64,000 nt of DNA, taken from assembly GCA_002390845.1 (NCBI GenBank), contig DGQT01000099.1:1-64000 (forward strand), read 5' to 3'. The notes beneath the pieces are model-generated. The model worked only from the letters and a program-made list of their open reading frames with translations, searched no databases and was not told the DNA's origin. This DNA is from Chitinophagaceae bacterium UBA4407 (lineage in GTDB: Bacteria > Bacteroidota > Bacteroidia > Chitinophagales > Chitinophagaceae). This document shows, piece after piece, positions 43,530 through 54,400 of this stretch (position 1 is its first letter; each line of letters starts with the position of its first letter). The position numbers were made by a program, and so were the translations under genes.

Positions 43530-44690
43530 ATGCAGCATATTCTTATAGTTGATGATGAAAGGGCGATTCGTAAAACGCTGGGCGAAATTCTTACTTACGA
43601 GGGCTTTAAGGTAGAAGAGGCAGCCGATGGGGAAGAAGGATGGAAGCTGTTTTGCGAAAAAACCTACGATGTGGTTTTATGCGATATCAAAATGCCAAAA
43701 ATTGATGGCCTTGAGTTTTTATCGAGGGCCACAGAAAAAAATCCCGATGTGCCGGTGATCATGATCAGCGGCCACGGCACCATTGAAACTGCGGTGGATG
43801 CGGTTAAAAAAGGCGCTTACGATTATGTGGCCAAACCTCCGGATTTAAACCGCCTGCTGATTACCATTCGCAATGCGATGGATAAAAACAACCTGAGCAA
43901 AGAAACCAAAGTGCTCAAGCGTAAGGTAAACCGCGTGCAGGATATGATAGGAGAGAGCGAGCCTATTATGCGTATAAAAGAAACCATTGAAAAAGTAGGC
44001 CCAACCGAGGCACGGGTGTTGATAACCGGCGATAATGGTGCAGGTAAAGAATTGGTTGCAAAATGGCTGCATGAGAAAAGCAACAGGCGAGAGGGCCCGT
44101 TGGTAGAAGTAAACTGTGCGGCCATTCCCAGCGAACTGATAGAGAGCGAATTGTTTGGTCATGAAAAAGGTTCTTTTACATCGGCCATTAAGCAGCGTAT
44201 CGGAAAATTTGAACAAGCCAATGGTGGCACTTTATTTCTTGATGAGATTGGCGATATGAGTTTAAGCGCCCAGGCAAAAGTGCTGCGTGCTTTACAGGAA
44301 GGTAAGATAACCAGGGTAGGGGCCGATAAAGAGATCGCTGTAGATGTTCGGGTAATTGCCGCAACCAATAAAGACCTCATGAAAGAGACCGAAGCAAAAA
44401 ACTTCAGGCTAGATCTGTATCACAGGCTGAGTGTAATTCTTATTCATGTGCCCTCGCTTAATAACAGGAAAGATGATATTCCGCTGCTTGTTGATAAATT
44501 CCTTGCTGATATTGCCGAAGATTACGGGCAGGCAAAAAAAGCCATCGATAAAAAGGCCATTGAAGCATTGCAGAATCATAACTGGACGGGTAACATACGC
44601 GAACTGCGCAATGTGGTAGAGCGGCTGGTAATTCTTTCGGGTAAAACAATAACAGCAGAAGACATTCACAGTTATGTATTGCCGGGATAG
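43530..44690 (+). CDS. NtrC-type response regulator without HTH domain
   Basis: A 386-residue response regulator. The receiver domain (1-120) has the phospho-acceptor D52 (LCDIKMPK), D8/D9 and K102. The AAA+ domain (about 138-375) has Walker A GDNGAGKE (167-174), Walker B LFLDEI (235-240) and arginine-finger region NFRLDLYHRL. The sigma-54 contact loop reads GSFTSA (214-219) instead of GAFTGA, and the protein ends at ...IHSYVLPG with no Fis-type DNA-binding helix, so it is about 70-80 residues shorter than NtrC. This matches a Bacteroidota subgroup I know of. How it acts on sigma-54 without binding DNA is unclear. No histidine kinase is adjacent. Confidence 0.92.
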   Translation: MQHILIVDDERAIRKTLGEILTYEGFKVEEAADGEEGWKLFCEKTYDVVLCDIKMPKIDGLEFLSRATEKNPDVPVIMISGHGTIETAVDAVKKGAYDYVAKPPDLNRLLITIRNAMDKNNLSKETKVLKRKVNRVQDMIGESEPIMRIKETIEKVGPTEARVLITGDNGAGKELVAKWLHEKSNRREGPLVEVNCAAIPSELIESELFGHEKGSFTSAIKQRIGKFEQANGGTLFLDEIGDMSLSAQAKVLRALQEGKITRVGADKEIAVDVRVIAATNKDLMKETEAKNFRLDLYHRLSVILIHVPSLNNRKDDIPLLVDKFLADIAEDYGQAKKAIDKKAIEALQNHNWTGNIRELRNVVERLVILSGKTITAEDIHSYVLPG

Positions 44691-44732
44691 AAATTTTACA
44701 GTGCATGTATTAATAATATATATGAAACGATA

Positions 44733-44930
44733 TTTATGAGCTTAACTGCATTGCTACTGTTAAGCTCCGGTTGTGTCACTCACTTTTACGTTCGGTTCGC
44801 TGGTGGGCAATAGGCAGTCAGCATTACGGGAATTGATGCCATCATTTGTTCAGATGAAAGGATTGCGACGCAATCCCGAATGCTTTCGGGAATGCCATAA
44901 AAAATCCCGAATGCTTTCGGGACTGGTATT
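44733..44930. repeat. Palindromic element, degenerate, GTGTCACTCAC subtype
   Basis: L core GTTGTGTCACTCACTTTTAC at 44770-44789 and R-like ATTGCGACGCAAT at about 44862-44874, with two TCCCGAATGCTTTCGGGA hairpins directly adjoining at 44874-44929. The outer end at 44735 is decayed (TATGAGCTTAACTGC). No gene is seen in the gap 44691-44985. Confidence 0.65.
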
Positions 44931-44985
44931 CAAAATAAATAATACAAACAACTTCTAATTCTTTAATAGTCTTTACAACTATTCA

Positions 44986-45900
44986 ATGGATCAGCATAAA
45001 AATACGGTCATCATTATCGCCGGCCCCACGGCATCGGGCAAAACAGCGCTTGCTATTCAACTTGCCGAATATTATAAAACAGAAATTATTTCCGCAGATT
45101 CCCGGCAATGTTATAAAGAACTGAATATTGGGGTAGCCAAACCCTCTGCTGAAGAACTACAGCGCGTTAAACACCATTTCATAAATTCTCATTCTATTCA
45201 CGAGAATGTTACAGCCCAGACTTTTGAACAATATGCATTGAAAAGTTTGTCTGAAATATTTAAGAAAAGTAATGTGGCGGTAATGGCTGGTGGCACAGGC
45301 TTATACATTAAAGCATTTTGCGAAGGCCTTGATGAAATACCAGCAATAGACGAAGCCATAAAAAAAAGTATAATTGAGCAATATCATTTAAAGGGTTTGA
45401 CGTGGCTTCAGCAACTGCTAAAGGAAAAAGACCCGGCTTTTTGGAGTATTGCAGAACAACAAAACCCGCACAGGCTGCTGCGTGCACTTGAAGTACTGGA
45501 AAGCACGGGAAAATCAATAACATTTTTCAGGAAGAAAAAGATAGTGCATCGCCCTTTTAATATTATAAAGCTAGGCATAAACATCGCCAAAGAAGAACTG
45601 CATCGTAATATAAACAGGCGGGTTGATAAGATGATGCAGAGCGGGTTACAGGATGAAGTAAGATATTTATTGCCTTATAAAGATATGGCGGCACTGCAAA
45701 CTGTAGGATACAAAGAGATGTTTCAGTTTTTTGAAAACAATGTGGTTTTACCGGAGGCAATTCAGTTGATTAAAAGCAACACAAAGAAATATGCAAAAAG
45801 ACAAATAACATGGTTTAAAAAAGATGAAAATATTAAATGGATATCAGATGTTGAACCAGAATGTATTACTGCTTATTTATCATCAATTTTAGATAATTAA
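44986..45900 (+). CDS. miaA: tRNA dimethylallyltransferase
   Basis: A 304-residue enzyme that adds a dimethylallyl group to N6 of A37 in tRNAs reading codons beginning with U, in the cytoplasm. The P-loop is GPTASGKT, in IIIAGPTASGKTALAIQLA (residues about 9-27), followed by ADSRQCYKELNIGVAKPS (near 37-54) and GGTGLYIKAFCEGL (near 101-115). The C-terminal QTVGYKEM and YAKRQITWFKKD segments complete the family signature. The ATG at 44986 gives the normal length for the family. It is monocistronic, with a repeat upstream. Confidence 0.97.
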   Translation: MDQHKNTVIIIAGPTASGKTALAIQLAEYYKTEIISADSRQCYKELNIGVAKPSAEELQRVKHHFINSHSIHENVTAQTFEQYALKSLSEIFKKSNVAVMAGGTGLYIKAFCEGLDEIPAIDEAIKKSIIEQYHLKGLTWLQQLLKEKDPAFWSIAEQQNPHRLLRALEVLESTGKSITFFRKKKIVHRPFNIIKLGINIAKEELHRNINRRVDKMMQSGLQDEVRYLLPYKDMAALQTVGYKEMFQFFENNVVLPEAIQLIKSNTKKYAKRQITWFKKDENIKWISDVEPECITAYLSSILDN

Positions 45901-46060
45901 ATGTCAATATTACCTTTAATCATTGTGTCAGTTGCACGCATTTACAATGTGTATGTTCGACACAGTTGATTTTTTTTTGATTTTTTTCTATGATTAATAA
46001 ATATTTCCCCTAATTTTAACAGTCCTTATTAATTTTTAACAACCATAATTGCTCCCGCTT

Positions 46061-49000
46061 ATGAGACAAAAACTCGATTGCTTGGCTGTACGTGTGTGTG
46101 CAGCATTAGTATTTATCTTTCTCTCCGGCTCATTATTTGCGCAAAAAAAGGTTACTGGTACAGTAACGAGTGCAAAAGATAACCAGCCAATTGCATTTGC
46201 AACAGTAACAGTAAAAGGAACCAACATTGCTACTGTTACAACTACAACAGGAACTTTTACAATCTCTGTTCCTGCAAACAAAACTACTTTAGTGATATCT
46301 TCAATCGGCTTTGGTGATGAAGAAGTAAATGTAGCTTCTAAAACCGATGTACAGGTATCGTTAAAAGAAAAATCTTCTTCCTTAGATGAGATTGTTGTAA
46401 CTGGTTACACTGCTCAGAAAAAGAAAGAAATTACCGGGGCTATATCGGTGGTTAATGTTAAAGACCTGAAGCAAACACCGGTAGGAACTGGTGAAGAAGC
46501 TCTTCAAGGTCGTGCTTCCGGTGTTACGATTATTAGTTCTGGTCAGCCAGGTGCTGCAAGTGATATACGCATTCGGGGTATTACCGCTTTTGGTAACAAC
46601 GCTCCGCTTGTTATTATCGACGGTGTAAGGGGAAGCCTTCACGACATAAATGTTGCAGACATTGAATCAGTTCAGGTATTGAAAGATGCCTCTGCTGCCA
46701 TTTATGGTGTAGCTGGTTCAAATGGTGTTATCATTATAACTACTAAAAAAGGAAAAACCGGCAAAGCTAAAGTTAGTTATGATGGCTACTATGGCAACAC
46801 ATCCAGGGGGCCAGGTTACGATATGGCAAGTACACAGGAAGAAGCTAATGCAATATGGCAGCAACAGCGTAATTCAGGTATCGCCAACCCGAGCAGTAAG
46901 CAGTACGGAAGTGGGTCAACACCTGTAATTCCTGATTATATTACACCCACCGGATTTACCGGCACTGTAGACCCGTCTACTTACAACAGAACCAGTAACC
47001 AGATAACACTGGCGAATAAAACCGGTACCAATTGGTACGATGAAATTACCCGTAATGCCCAGGTACAAAATCATAATATATCAGTAAGTGCAGGTTCTGA
47101 TAAAAGTTCCTATTTCTTTTCTTTAGGTTATCTTGACCAACAGGGTATCGCTCAGTTTCAAGGGTTGAAAAGGTATTCTGTAAGGGCAAATACACAGTTT
47201 AATATTAATGATCATATCCGCGTTGGAGAAAACGCTTATGTTTTCTACAAAACCAATCCAATTTTTGGTAACCAGAGTGAAGGCAGTCCTTTTACAACTG
47301 CTTTTCGTGAGGATGTAATTATTCCTGTATATGACATTGCCGGTAATTTTGCTGGTACCAAGTCTCAGGATTTAGGTAATGCAAGAAATCCCTACGCAGA
47401 TATTTACCGTACTAAAGACAACAAACAAAATAACTGGGATATAAGTGGAAATGTATATGGTGAAGTTGACTTCTTAAAGCATTTTACGATCCGTACAAGT
47501 TTTGGTGGTACTATTGATAACAATTACAGCTACAACTTTAACTATGTTGGTTATGAAAATGCAGAAGGAAATACTGGGTCTAATTCCTTTAGTGAAGGCG
47601 CAGGTTATAGTACTAACTGGACTTATACCAATACCTTAAATTACAACAATACTTTTGGTGATCACAGTGTAAAAGTTCTTGTTGGTACTGAAGCTGTTTA
47701 TAGCTACTACCGTTTTCTGGGTGGTACAAGAAGTAACTACTTCTCAGAAAATCCTGACTTCTGGATTCTTAATACAGGTTCACCCACAGGTCAATCTAAT
47801 TCAGGTGGTGCAGGACAAAGCTCACTTTGGTCACAATTTGCAAGGTTAGAATATGGATATAAAGGCAAATATTTGATCAACGCATCTGTGCGCAGGGATG
47901 CAGCATCTGTTTTTGCTCCTGATGTACGCACAGGTTATTTCCCAGCATTTTCAGGTGCCTGGAGAATTTCACAGGAAAGTTTCCTTAAAGATGTATCTTT
48001 TATCAATGACCTTAAATTACGTTACAGTTGGGGTAAACTGGGTTCTACCAGCAACGTAGATCCAACCAATCCTTTCAACCTTTATGGTCAAAGAGCAGGA
48101 CGTTCTTTCTATGACATTAATGGTACCAGTAACGTTCCTTCGTCTGGATTTTACAGGAGTAATATCGGAAATCCGGCTACTACATGGGAAGGCGATATTA
48201 TTTCTAACATAGGTTTTGATGCGACACTGTTTAAGAATAAATTTGATATCACGTTAGACTGGTACAAGAAGAAAGTTAGTGGATTGTTGTTCACAGCTTC
48301 AGGCACTCAATACGACATTGTATTTAGGCCAGATGCGGGTTTGCCTAAGGTGAACATCGGTGATATGCAAAATACAGGGATAGACTTTAGTTTAACTTAT
48401 CATGGAACAGTTGGAAAAGATTTTAAATTTGATGTTACCGGTTTATTTACTTCTTATAACAACAAGATCGTTAGTATACCAGGATTGCCTTACTTCGACG
48501 GTCCTCAGATAAGAAATGTTAAGGTTACACGTAATGAAGTTGGCCATCCGGTAGGCGCTTTCTTTGGTTATGAAGTAATCGGCATTTTCCAGGATGCAGC
48601 CGATGTTGCAAAATCTCCAACACAAAAAGGGGACGAATCACCAGGCGTTTTCAAATACAGGGATGTTGATGGCAATGGTGTAATAGACGATAATGACAGA
48701 ACATATCTGGGAGATCCAAATCCTGATTTTACTTATGGCTTAAACCTCTCATTCAGCTATAAAGGATTTGACTTCTCCAGTTTCTTCTTTGGATCTCATG
48801 GTAATGATATTTTTAATCAAACAAAATATTTTACTGATTTTCCTGACTTCTTTAAAGGTGGTATCAGAAGAGAAGTTGCAATTAATTCATGGACACCAGA
48901 TAATACCGGTACTTCAATTCCTAAATTACGTACAACTGGTGGATTTAGCACAGACGGTGTAACCAATAGTTATTTTATCAGTAAAGGTTCTTATTTACGT

Positions 49001-49234
49001 GCAAAACAAATGCAGATTGGTTATAATGTGCCATCTGGTACAACCAAGAAATTTGGAATTGACCATTTGCGTATCTATGTACAAGGTGCAAACCTGTTCA
49101 CCATTACAAAGTATGAAGGTTTAGATCCTGAGCTGCAGAGTAGCGATATCAACAATACAGTTGGTTTCGGTATTGACCAGGGTAACTATCCGCACACACC
49201 TGCATTCCTTGTTGGTCTTAACCTTAATTTTTAA
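46061..49234 (+). CDS. SusC/RagA family TonB-linked outer membrane protein
   Basis: A 1057-residue TonB-dependent transporter, the large half of a SusCD pair. The ATG at 46061 gives a signal peptide (MRQKLDCLAVRVCAALVFIFLSGSLFAQ-type, cleavage near residue 28); a TTG twelve bases earlier is not needed. The CarboxypepD_reg-like domain (VTGTVTSAKDNQPIAFATVT) spans about 30-110. The plug shows the SusC signature IRIRGITAFGNNAPLVIIDG and VLKDASAAIYGVAGSNGVI. A 22-strand barrel ends FLVGLNLNF. It would import a complex organic molecule with SusD as lid. The next gene starts 22 bases after the stop. Confidence 0.96.
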   Translation: MRQKLDCLAVRVCAALVFIFLSGSLFAQKKVTGTVTSAKDNQPIAFATVTVKGTNIATVTTTTGTFTISVPANKTTLVISSIGFGDEEVNVASKTDVQVSLKEKSSSLDEIVVTGYTAQKKKEITGAISVVNVKDLKQTPVGTGEEALQGRASGVTIISSGQPGAASDIRIRGITAFGNNAPLVIIDGVRGSLHDINVADIESVQVLKDASAAIYGVAGSNGVIIITTKKGKTGKAKVSYDGYYGNTSRGPGYDMASTQEEANAIWQQQRNSGIANPSSKQYGSGSTPVIPDYITPTGFTGTVDPSTYNRTSNQITLANKTGTNWYDEITRNAQVQNHNISVSAGSDKSSYFFSLGYLDQQGIAQFQGLKRYSVRANTQFNINDHIRVGENAYVFYKTNPIFGNQSEGSPFTTAFREDVIIPVYDIAGNFAGTKSQDLGNARNPYADIYRTKDNKQNNWDISGNVYGEVDFLKHFTIRTSFGGTIDNNYSYNFNYVGYENAEGNTGSNSFSEGAGYSTNWTYTNTLNYNNTFGDHSVKVLVGTEAVYSYYRFLGGTRSNYFSENPDFWILNTGSPTGQSNSGGAGQSSLWSQFARLEYGYKGKYLINASVRRDAASVFAPDVRTGYFPAFSGAWRISQESFLKDVSFINDLKLRYSWGKLGSTSNVDPTNPFNLYGQRAGRSFYDINGTSNVPSSGFYRSNIGNPATTWEGDIISNIGFDATLFKNKFDITLDWYKKKVSGLLFTASGTQYDIVFRPDAGLPKVNIGDMQNTGIDFSLTYHGTVGKDFKFDVTGLFTSYNNKIVSIPGLPYFDGPQIRNVKVTRNEVGHPVGAFFGYEVIGIFQDAADVAKSPTQKGDESPGVFKYRDVDGNGVIDDNDRTYLGDPNPDFTYGLNLSFSYKGFDFSSFFFGSHGNDIFNQTKYFTDFPDFFKGGIRREVAINSWTPDNTGTSIPKLRTTGGFSTDGVTNSYFISKGSYLRAKQMQIGYNVPSGTTKKFGIDHLRIYVQGANLFTITKYEGLDPELQSSDINNTVGFGIDQGNYPHTPAFLVGLNLNF

Positions 49235-49256
49235 ATTATTAATTAATTCTTTGTAT

Positions 49257-51044
49257 ATGAAAAAAATAAAAAATAAACTATTAATTCCCTTTAGCATTGT
49301 TGTTGCTGTTACCATTTTTGCATGTAGCAAATCTTTTTTGGATAAGCCACCATTAGGTACATTGAATCCGCAAATTCTGGCTACTGCTGACGGTGTTCAG
49401 GGATTATTGATAGGTGCTTATTCACTCGTTGATGGTGAAGGTGCTTCGGGAGATGGTTTTGCATCTGGTGCGTCAAACTGGATATTTGGCGGGGTAACAA
49501 GTGATGATGCTTATAAGGGATCGGATCCATCCGACGTAGCTGATGCAGCTCCAATGGAACAATGGACTACTTTAACATCCACCAATGGTGCAATACCTCA
49601 AAAATGGAATTTATGTTATGCAGGTATTAACCGTTGTAATGACGTTCTCGTTACTTTGAAAATTGCTGAAGGCATAGACGCCGCAACTCAAACTAAAATT
49701 GAGGCACAAGCACGTTTTTTGAGAGCATTTTATCATTTTGAAGCTAAGAAGATATTTAATAATATTCTTCCTGTTGATGAAACAATCTCACCTGAAAATA
49801 CTGCTACAACCAATGCCGATCAAACAGCAGTATGGAACCTTATCGTGGGTGATCTTACTTTTGCTAAAGATAATTTGCCTGAATCATGGGGTGGCGAAGT
49901 TGGTAGAGCAAACAAATGGGCAGCCGTTTGCCTTCTTGCAAAATCTTATATGTTCCAGGGACAAAATGCTTCTGCTCTTCCCCTGTTGAATGATGCAATT
50001 AACAATGGCAAAACTGCTGGCGGAGTTAAATATGCTTTGAATAATAATTATTATTCAAACTTTAACCCGGCACAAAAGAATAGTGCAGAGTCAGTTTTTG
50101 CAGCGCAAACATCTGTACAAGATGGTTCTTCGGTAGACTGGGGTGGCGATCCTAATGGTAACTACGGCGATATCCTGAATTTCCCTTACACAGGTGGTCC
50201 CGGTGCCTGCTGCGGATTCTATAATCCAAGCCAGGATCTCGCAAATGCTTACAAAACAGATGCAAATGGTTTGCCTTTATTAGATACCTGGTACACTGGT
50301 TTAAATGTTAGTGATCCTGCTGGTTCGCCTTATCTTGGCACCGTTGACCCAAGGATTGATTGGGTAATGGGTAGAGAACCCATCCCATATTTAGACTGGG
50401 GTAACCACCCGGGAGCTGACTGGATCAGGAATCCTGTGAATGATGGTCTTTTCAGTCCTAAAAAGAATGTATATGCTGCTTCACAAAAAGGTCAGTATAC
50501 CGATGTAGGAAGTGCTTATTGGGGGCCAACAGAACTTGTTGCAAACAATGTAAATATCATACGTTTTGCTGATGTTATTTTGTGGAGGGCAGAATGCGAA
50601 TATGCATCAGATCTTAATGCTGCAATGAATGATGTAAACCTTGTACGTAACAGGGTTGCTGATCATCCTGAAACCTGGGTAAGAAAAGATGCAACTTACA
50701 ATGCAGCTACTGCAACTTATTCCGGCGGTACACTGGCAGATAATTATTTAATTAAACCCTACACTGCTGCAACTTTTACAGCTGCGAATGCTTTAAAAGC
50801 AATACAATTCGAAAGAAGGATTGAGCTTGCAATGGAAGGACAACGTTTCTTTGACCTGGTACGCTGGGGTATTGCTGCGCCAACAATTAACGCATACATT
50901 CAAAGAGAAAAAGTAAACAGGCCATTAAAAGCCTCTGCTGTTTTCACTGCAAACAAAAATGAATATATGCCTATTCCGCAAGGCGAAGTAGATAACCTGA
51001 ATGCCGATGGAACAATAAGAGTAACACAAAATCCTGGCTACTAA
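49257..51044 (+). CDS. RagB/SusD family nutrient-binding lipoprotein
   Basis: A 595-residue surface lipoprotein partner of the upstream SusC. The ATG at 49257 begins MKKIKNKLLIPF, and the lipobox IFAC gives lipidation at residue 21. An in-frame ATG 32 codons earlier lies inside the susC gene and is unlikely. TPR-like helices (residues about 90-260) are typical of SusD, and the C-terminal segment has the family motif AIQFERRIELAMEGQRFFDLVRWG (near 515-540). It would capture the ligand at the cell surface. The ligand is unknown. The SusCD pair is followed by a strong terminator, so downstream genes probably have a separate promoter. Confidence 0.96.
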   Translation: MKKIKNKLLIPFSIVVAVTIFACSKSFLDKPPLGTLNPQILATADGVQGLLIGAYSLVDGEGASGDGFASGASNWIFGGVTSDDAYKGSDPSDVADAAPMEQWTTLTSTNGAIPQKWNLCYAGINRCNDVLVTLKIAEGIDAATQTKIEAQARFLRAFYHFEAKKIFNNILPVDETISPENTATTNADQTAVWNLIVGDLTFAKDNLPESWGGEVGRANKWAAVCLLAKSYMFQGQNASALPLLNDAINNGKTAGGVKYALNNNYYSNFNPAQKNSAESVFAAQTSVQDGSSVDWGGDPNGNYGDILNFPYTGGPGACCGFYNPSQDLANAYKTDANGLPLLDTWYTGLNVSDPAGSPYLGTVDPRIDWVMGREPIPYLDWGNHPGADWIRNPVNDGLFSPKKNVYAASQKGQYTDVGSAYWGPTELVANNVNIIRFADVILWRAECEYASDLNAAMNDVNLVRNRVADHPETWVRKDATYNAATATYSGGTLADNYLIKPYTAATFTAANALKAIQFERRIELAMEGQRFFDLVRWGIAAPTINAYIQREKVNRPLKASAVFTANKNEYMPIPQGEVDNLNADGTIRVTQNPGY

Positions 51045-51079
51045 TTGCGATCATTAGATTAAAATAGTGGCTAAATTAT

Positions 51080-51115
51080 AAAAGAGGTAGAGTTAATAGC
51101 TCTACCTCTTTTTTG
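51080..51115 (+). terminator. Rho-independent terminator after the SusCD pair
   Basis: AAAGAGGTAGAG pairs with CTCTACCTCTTT around TTAATAG and is followed by further T residues, about 36 bases after the susD stop codon. Confidence 0.9.
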
Positions 51116-51179
51116 TAGTTCAAATATGGAGTATGCACATTATTAATTCAAATTAAAATACCTGCATTCGTTCATAAAT

Positions 51180-51385
51180 TGTATATCGTTGCGTCGCAAT
51201 CCGTTCATCGTTCACTTATCAATTAAGCTATGGCTTAAATGCGAAAAACCCTCAAAATACCTTAATCGTTTTTATCTTAAAAAAACAGTAACAAAAACTG
51301 TATTAATATTGCCGCATATTGATCTGAATGCTGAAGAGTGCGACGCAAGTAAAGATGCCCAAAGCTTCACAGTCCGGTCAATAAT
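51180..51385. repeat. Palindromic element, complete, divergent variant
   Basis: L core GTTGCGTCGCAATCCGTTCA at 51188-51207 and R core ending GAAGAGTGCGACGCAAG at 51333-51349. The outer right end is CAGTCCGGTCAATAAT at about 51369. The CGTTCATCGTTC after the L core matches the subfamily at 9156. No gene is seen in 51116-51429. Confidence 0.75.
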
Positions 51386-51429
51386 ATTTGCCTTTGTATT
51401 TTTATTTATGTTCAGGTAAAGTTTACTTA

Positions 51430-54400
51430 ATGAAAGTTTGTAACATTTTTTCTTGTATCCTTCTGGCTTTTTCTTTTTGTGCCTGCAATAATGGCAACAC
51501 TTTATTTACCGCAGTAAGTTCCGGCCACTCAGGTATTCATTTTTCAAATGATATCATTGAAAACGATTCTGTAAATCCGCTTGACCTTACGAATATTTAC
51601 AATGGCGGCGGCATTGGTGCAGGCGACTTTAATAATGATGGTCTCGAAGACCTTTATTTTACAGGGAACGTAGTAAGTAATAAACTGTATATAAACAAAG
51701 GCAATTTTGAATTTGAAGATGTAACTGCAACCGCAAATGTTGCAGGCGAAGGCAGATGGAGCAGGGGTGTTGCCGTGGTTGATATAAACAATGACGGGCT
51801 CCAGGATTTATACGTTTGTGCAACTCTAAAGAAGCGGCCAGAAGATCGCAAAAACTTATTGTATATCAATCAGGGTAATGATAAAAACCATATTCCGCAT
51901 TTCAGGGAAATGGCTGAGGAATATGGTTTAGCGGATACGGGCCAGTCTACACAAGCAGCATTTTTCGACTACGATAATGATGGCGATCTTGATGTGTATA
52001 TTCTTACAAATGCAGTAAATACCAAAGTGTTTCCAGATAATTTTCGTCCTGTTTTAAAAGATGGCTTAAATCCAAGTACCGGGAGGTTATACCGTAACGA
52101 CTGGAGCGAATCTTTAAAGCATCCGGTTTACACAGAGGTTTCAAAACAGGCTGGCATACAAACAGAAGGTTATGGGCATTCTGTAAATATTTCGGATATT
52201 AATAATGATGGCTGGAAAGATATTTATGTTACCAATGATTTTATTTCGAATGACCTGCTTTGGATCAATAATCATGATGGTACATTTTCTGAACAGCTTT
52301 CTATGTACTTTAAACATACATCAGCTAATGCAATGGGTAACGATATTGTTGATATTAATAATGATGGCCTTCCTGATGTTGTAGCATTGGATATGGATCC
52401 TGAAGACAACTACCGGAAAAAGATGATGCTTAACGGCAACAGTTATCAGAAGTACCAGAACAGCGACCGCTTTGGGTACAACTACCAGTATGTAAGAAAT
52501 ACTTTACAATTAAACCAGGGTCCGAGAGTAGGCCAAAATGATTCTGTTGGGGCACCTGCATTTAGCGAGATTGGTTTTTTCTCTGGAATAGCAGAAACAG
52601 ACTGGAGTTGGACACCACTGGTAACCGATTTTGATAACGATGGCAACCGAGACCTAATAGTTACCAATGGCTACCCCAAAGACCTTACTGACCATGATTT
52701 TATAAATTACAGGCAGCAGGCATCAAATATTGCTTCAAAAAATCAAGTGCTCAGCCAGATACCCGAAGTAAAACTGCACAATTATGCATTTAAAAACAAT
52801 GCAGACCTTACCTTTTCTGATGTGTCAGAAAAATGGGGTATGGGTATACCAACTTTTTCAAATGGTGCAGTTTATGCAGATCTTGATAATGATGGAGATC
52901 TTGATGTGGTGATTAATAATATTAATGGCGAAGCTTCCCTTTTCAACAATAATGCAAGGCAACAATATAAAGATAGCAGTCATTATCTTAAAATTCAATT
53001 TTCAGGAGAAAGCAATAATAAAAACGGCTTAGGGGCTTTTGCTTTTGTTTATTATGACCATGGTAAAATACAGAGTTGGGAGCATACACCTTACCGGGGT
53101 TATCTTTCATCAGTCGACAGCCGTGCACAGTTTGGCCTGGGTAAAACACTCATCGTTGATTCTGTTGTTATTAAATGGCCAAATGGTAAAATGCAGGTTT
53201 TACAGAATGTAAAAGCAGATCAGTTATTGAAAGTAAATATTGCGGATGCAAAAGTTGATTACTCTTTTAATAAAGATGTTTTTGCAAAAAACACTTTATT
53301 TCGCGATGTTACTGATTCATTAAACATTCATTACACACACCAGGAAAAAGACTTTGTTGATTTCAATATTCAGAAATTATTACCCCACAAGTTCTCAGAA
53401 TTTGGCCCGGCATTGGCCGCAGGCGATATTGATAATAACGGGCTCGATGATATGATCTGTGGTGGTTCCGCAAATTACAGCGCCCAAATATTTCTGCAGC
53501 AAAATGATGGTCGCTTTATTCAAAAAAACTTACTGAAAGATACTGGTTTAAGCACAAAGAAATCGCAGGATTTAGGCTTGTTGCTCTTTGATGCAGATGC
53601 GGATGGTGACCTTGATTTATATATTGCCAGTGGCGGTTATGCAAGCAATCATAATACTGCTCCCTACCAGGACAGGTTTTATTTAAACAATGGTAAAGGA
53701 AACTTTACAGAAGATACTACAGCCTTGCCACAAAGCCTTACCAGTAAATTTTGTGTAAGGGCAATTGACTACGATAAGGATGGCGATCAGGACCTGTTTG
53801 TATCAGGCCGGGTATATCCCTGGAATTACCCAAAACCTGTATCCAGTTTTATTTTCAGGAACGATACAAAAGATGGTAAAGTAAAGTTTACAGATGTTAC
53901 GAGCACAGTTGCAAAAGACCTGAACAATATTGGTTTGGTATGCGATGCAGTTTTTACCGATTTTGATAATGATGGCTGGCCCGATCTGGTTCTTGCAGGC
54001 GAATGGATGCCCGTAACATTATTAAAGAACGAAAACGGTATATTCAAAAACGTATCAGCAAAATCAGGAATCAATAACCAGGTGGGCTGGTGGAATACAA
54101 TTGCCCCCGGCGACTTTGATAATGATGGCGACATAGATTACGTTGTTGGAAATCTGGGCGAAAATAGTTTTTACAAGGCAAGCGATCAGTATCCCGCATC
54201 CATCTATGCAAAAGATTTTGATAACAACGGAAGCTTCGATGCCATACCTTCTTTATACCTGCCAACGAGCATGGATGATCAGACAAAAAAAGAATACCCC
54301 GCTTTTGGAAGAACTGATCTTATCAGTCAGATGATTGGCATGCGTTCAAGGTTTCAGAGTTACAAGTCGTATGCGAATGCTACAATGGATTCTGTGCTTA

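Noticed and set aside
44670..44690. Possible lost HTH domain downstream of the NtrC-type gene
   Set aside because: I checked the sequence after the stop and saw only repeat DNA, so the short form is probably natural.
44773..44958. Plus-strand open frame of 61 codons
   Set aside because: It is made of element DNA and two CCCGAATGCTTTCGGG hairpins.
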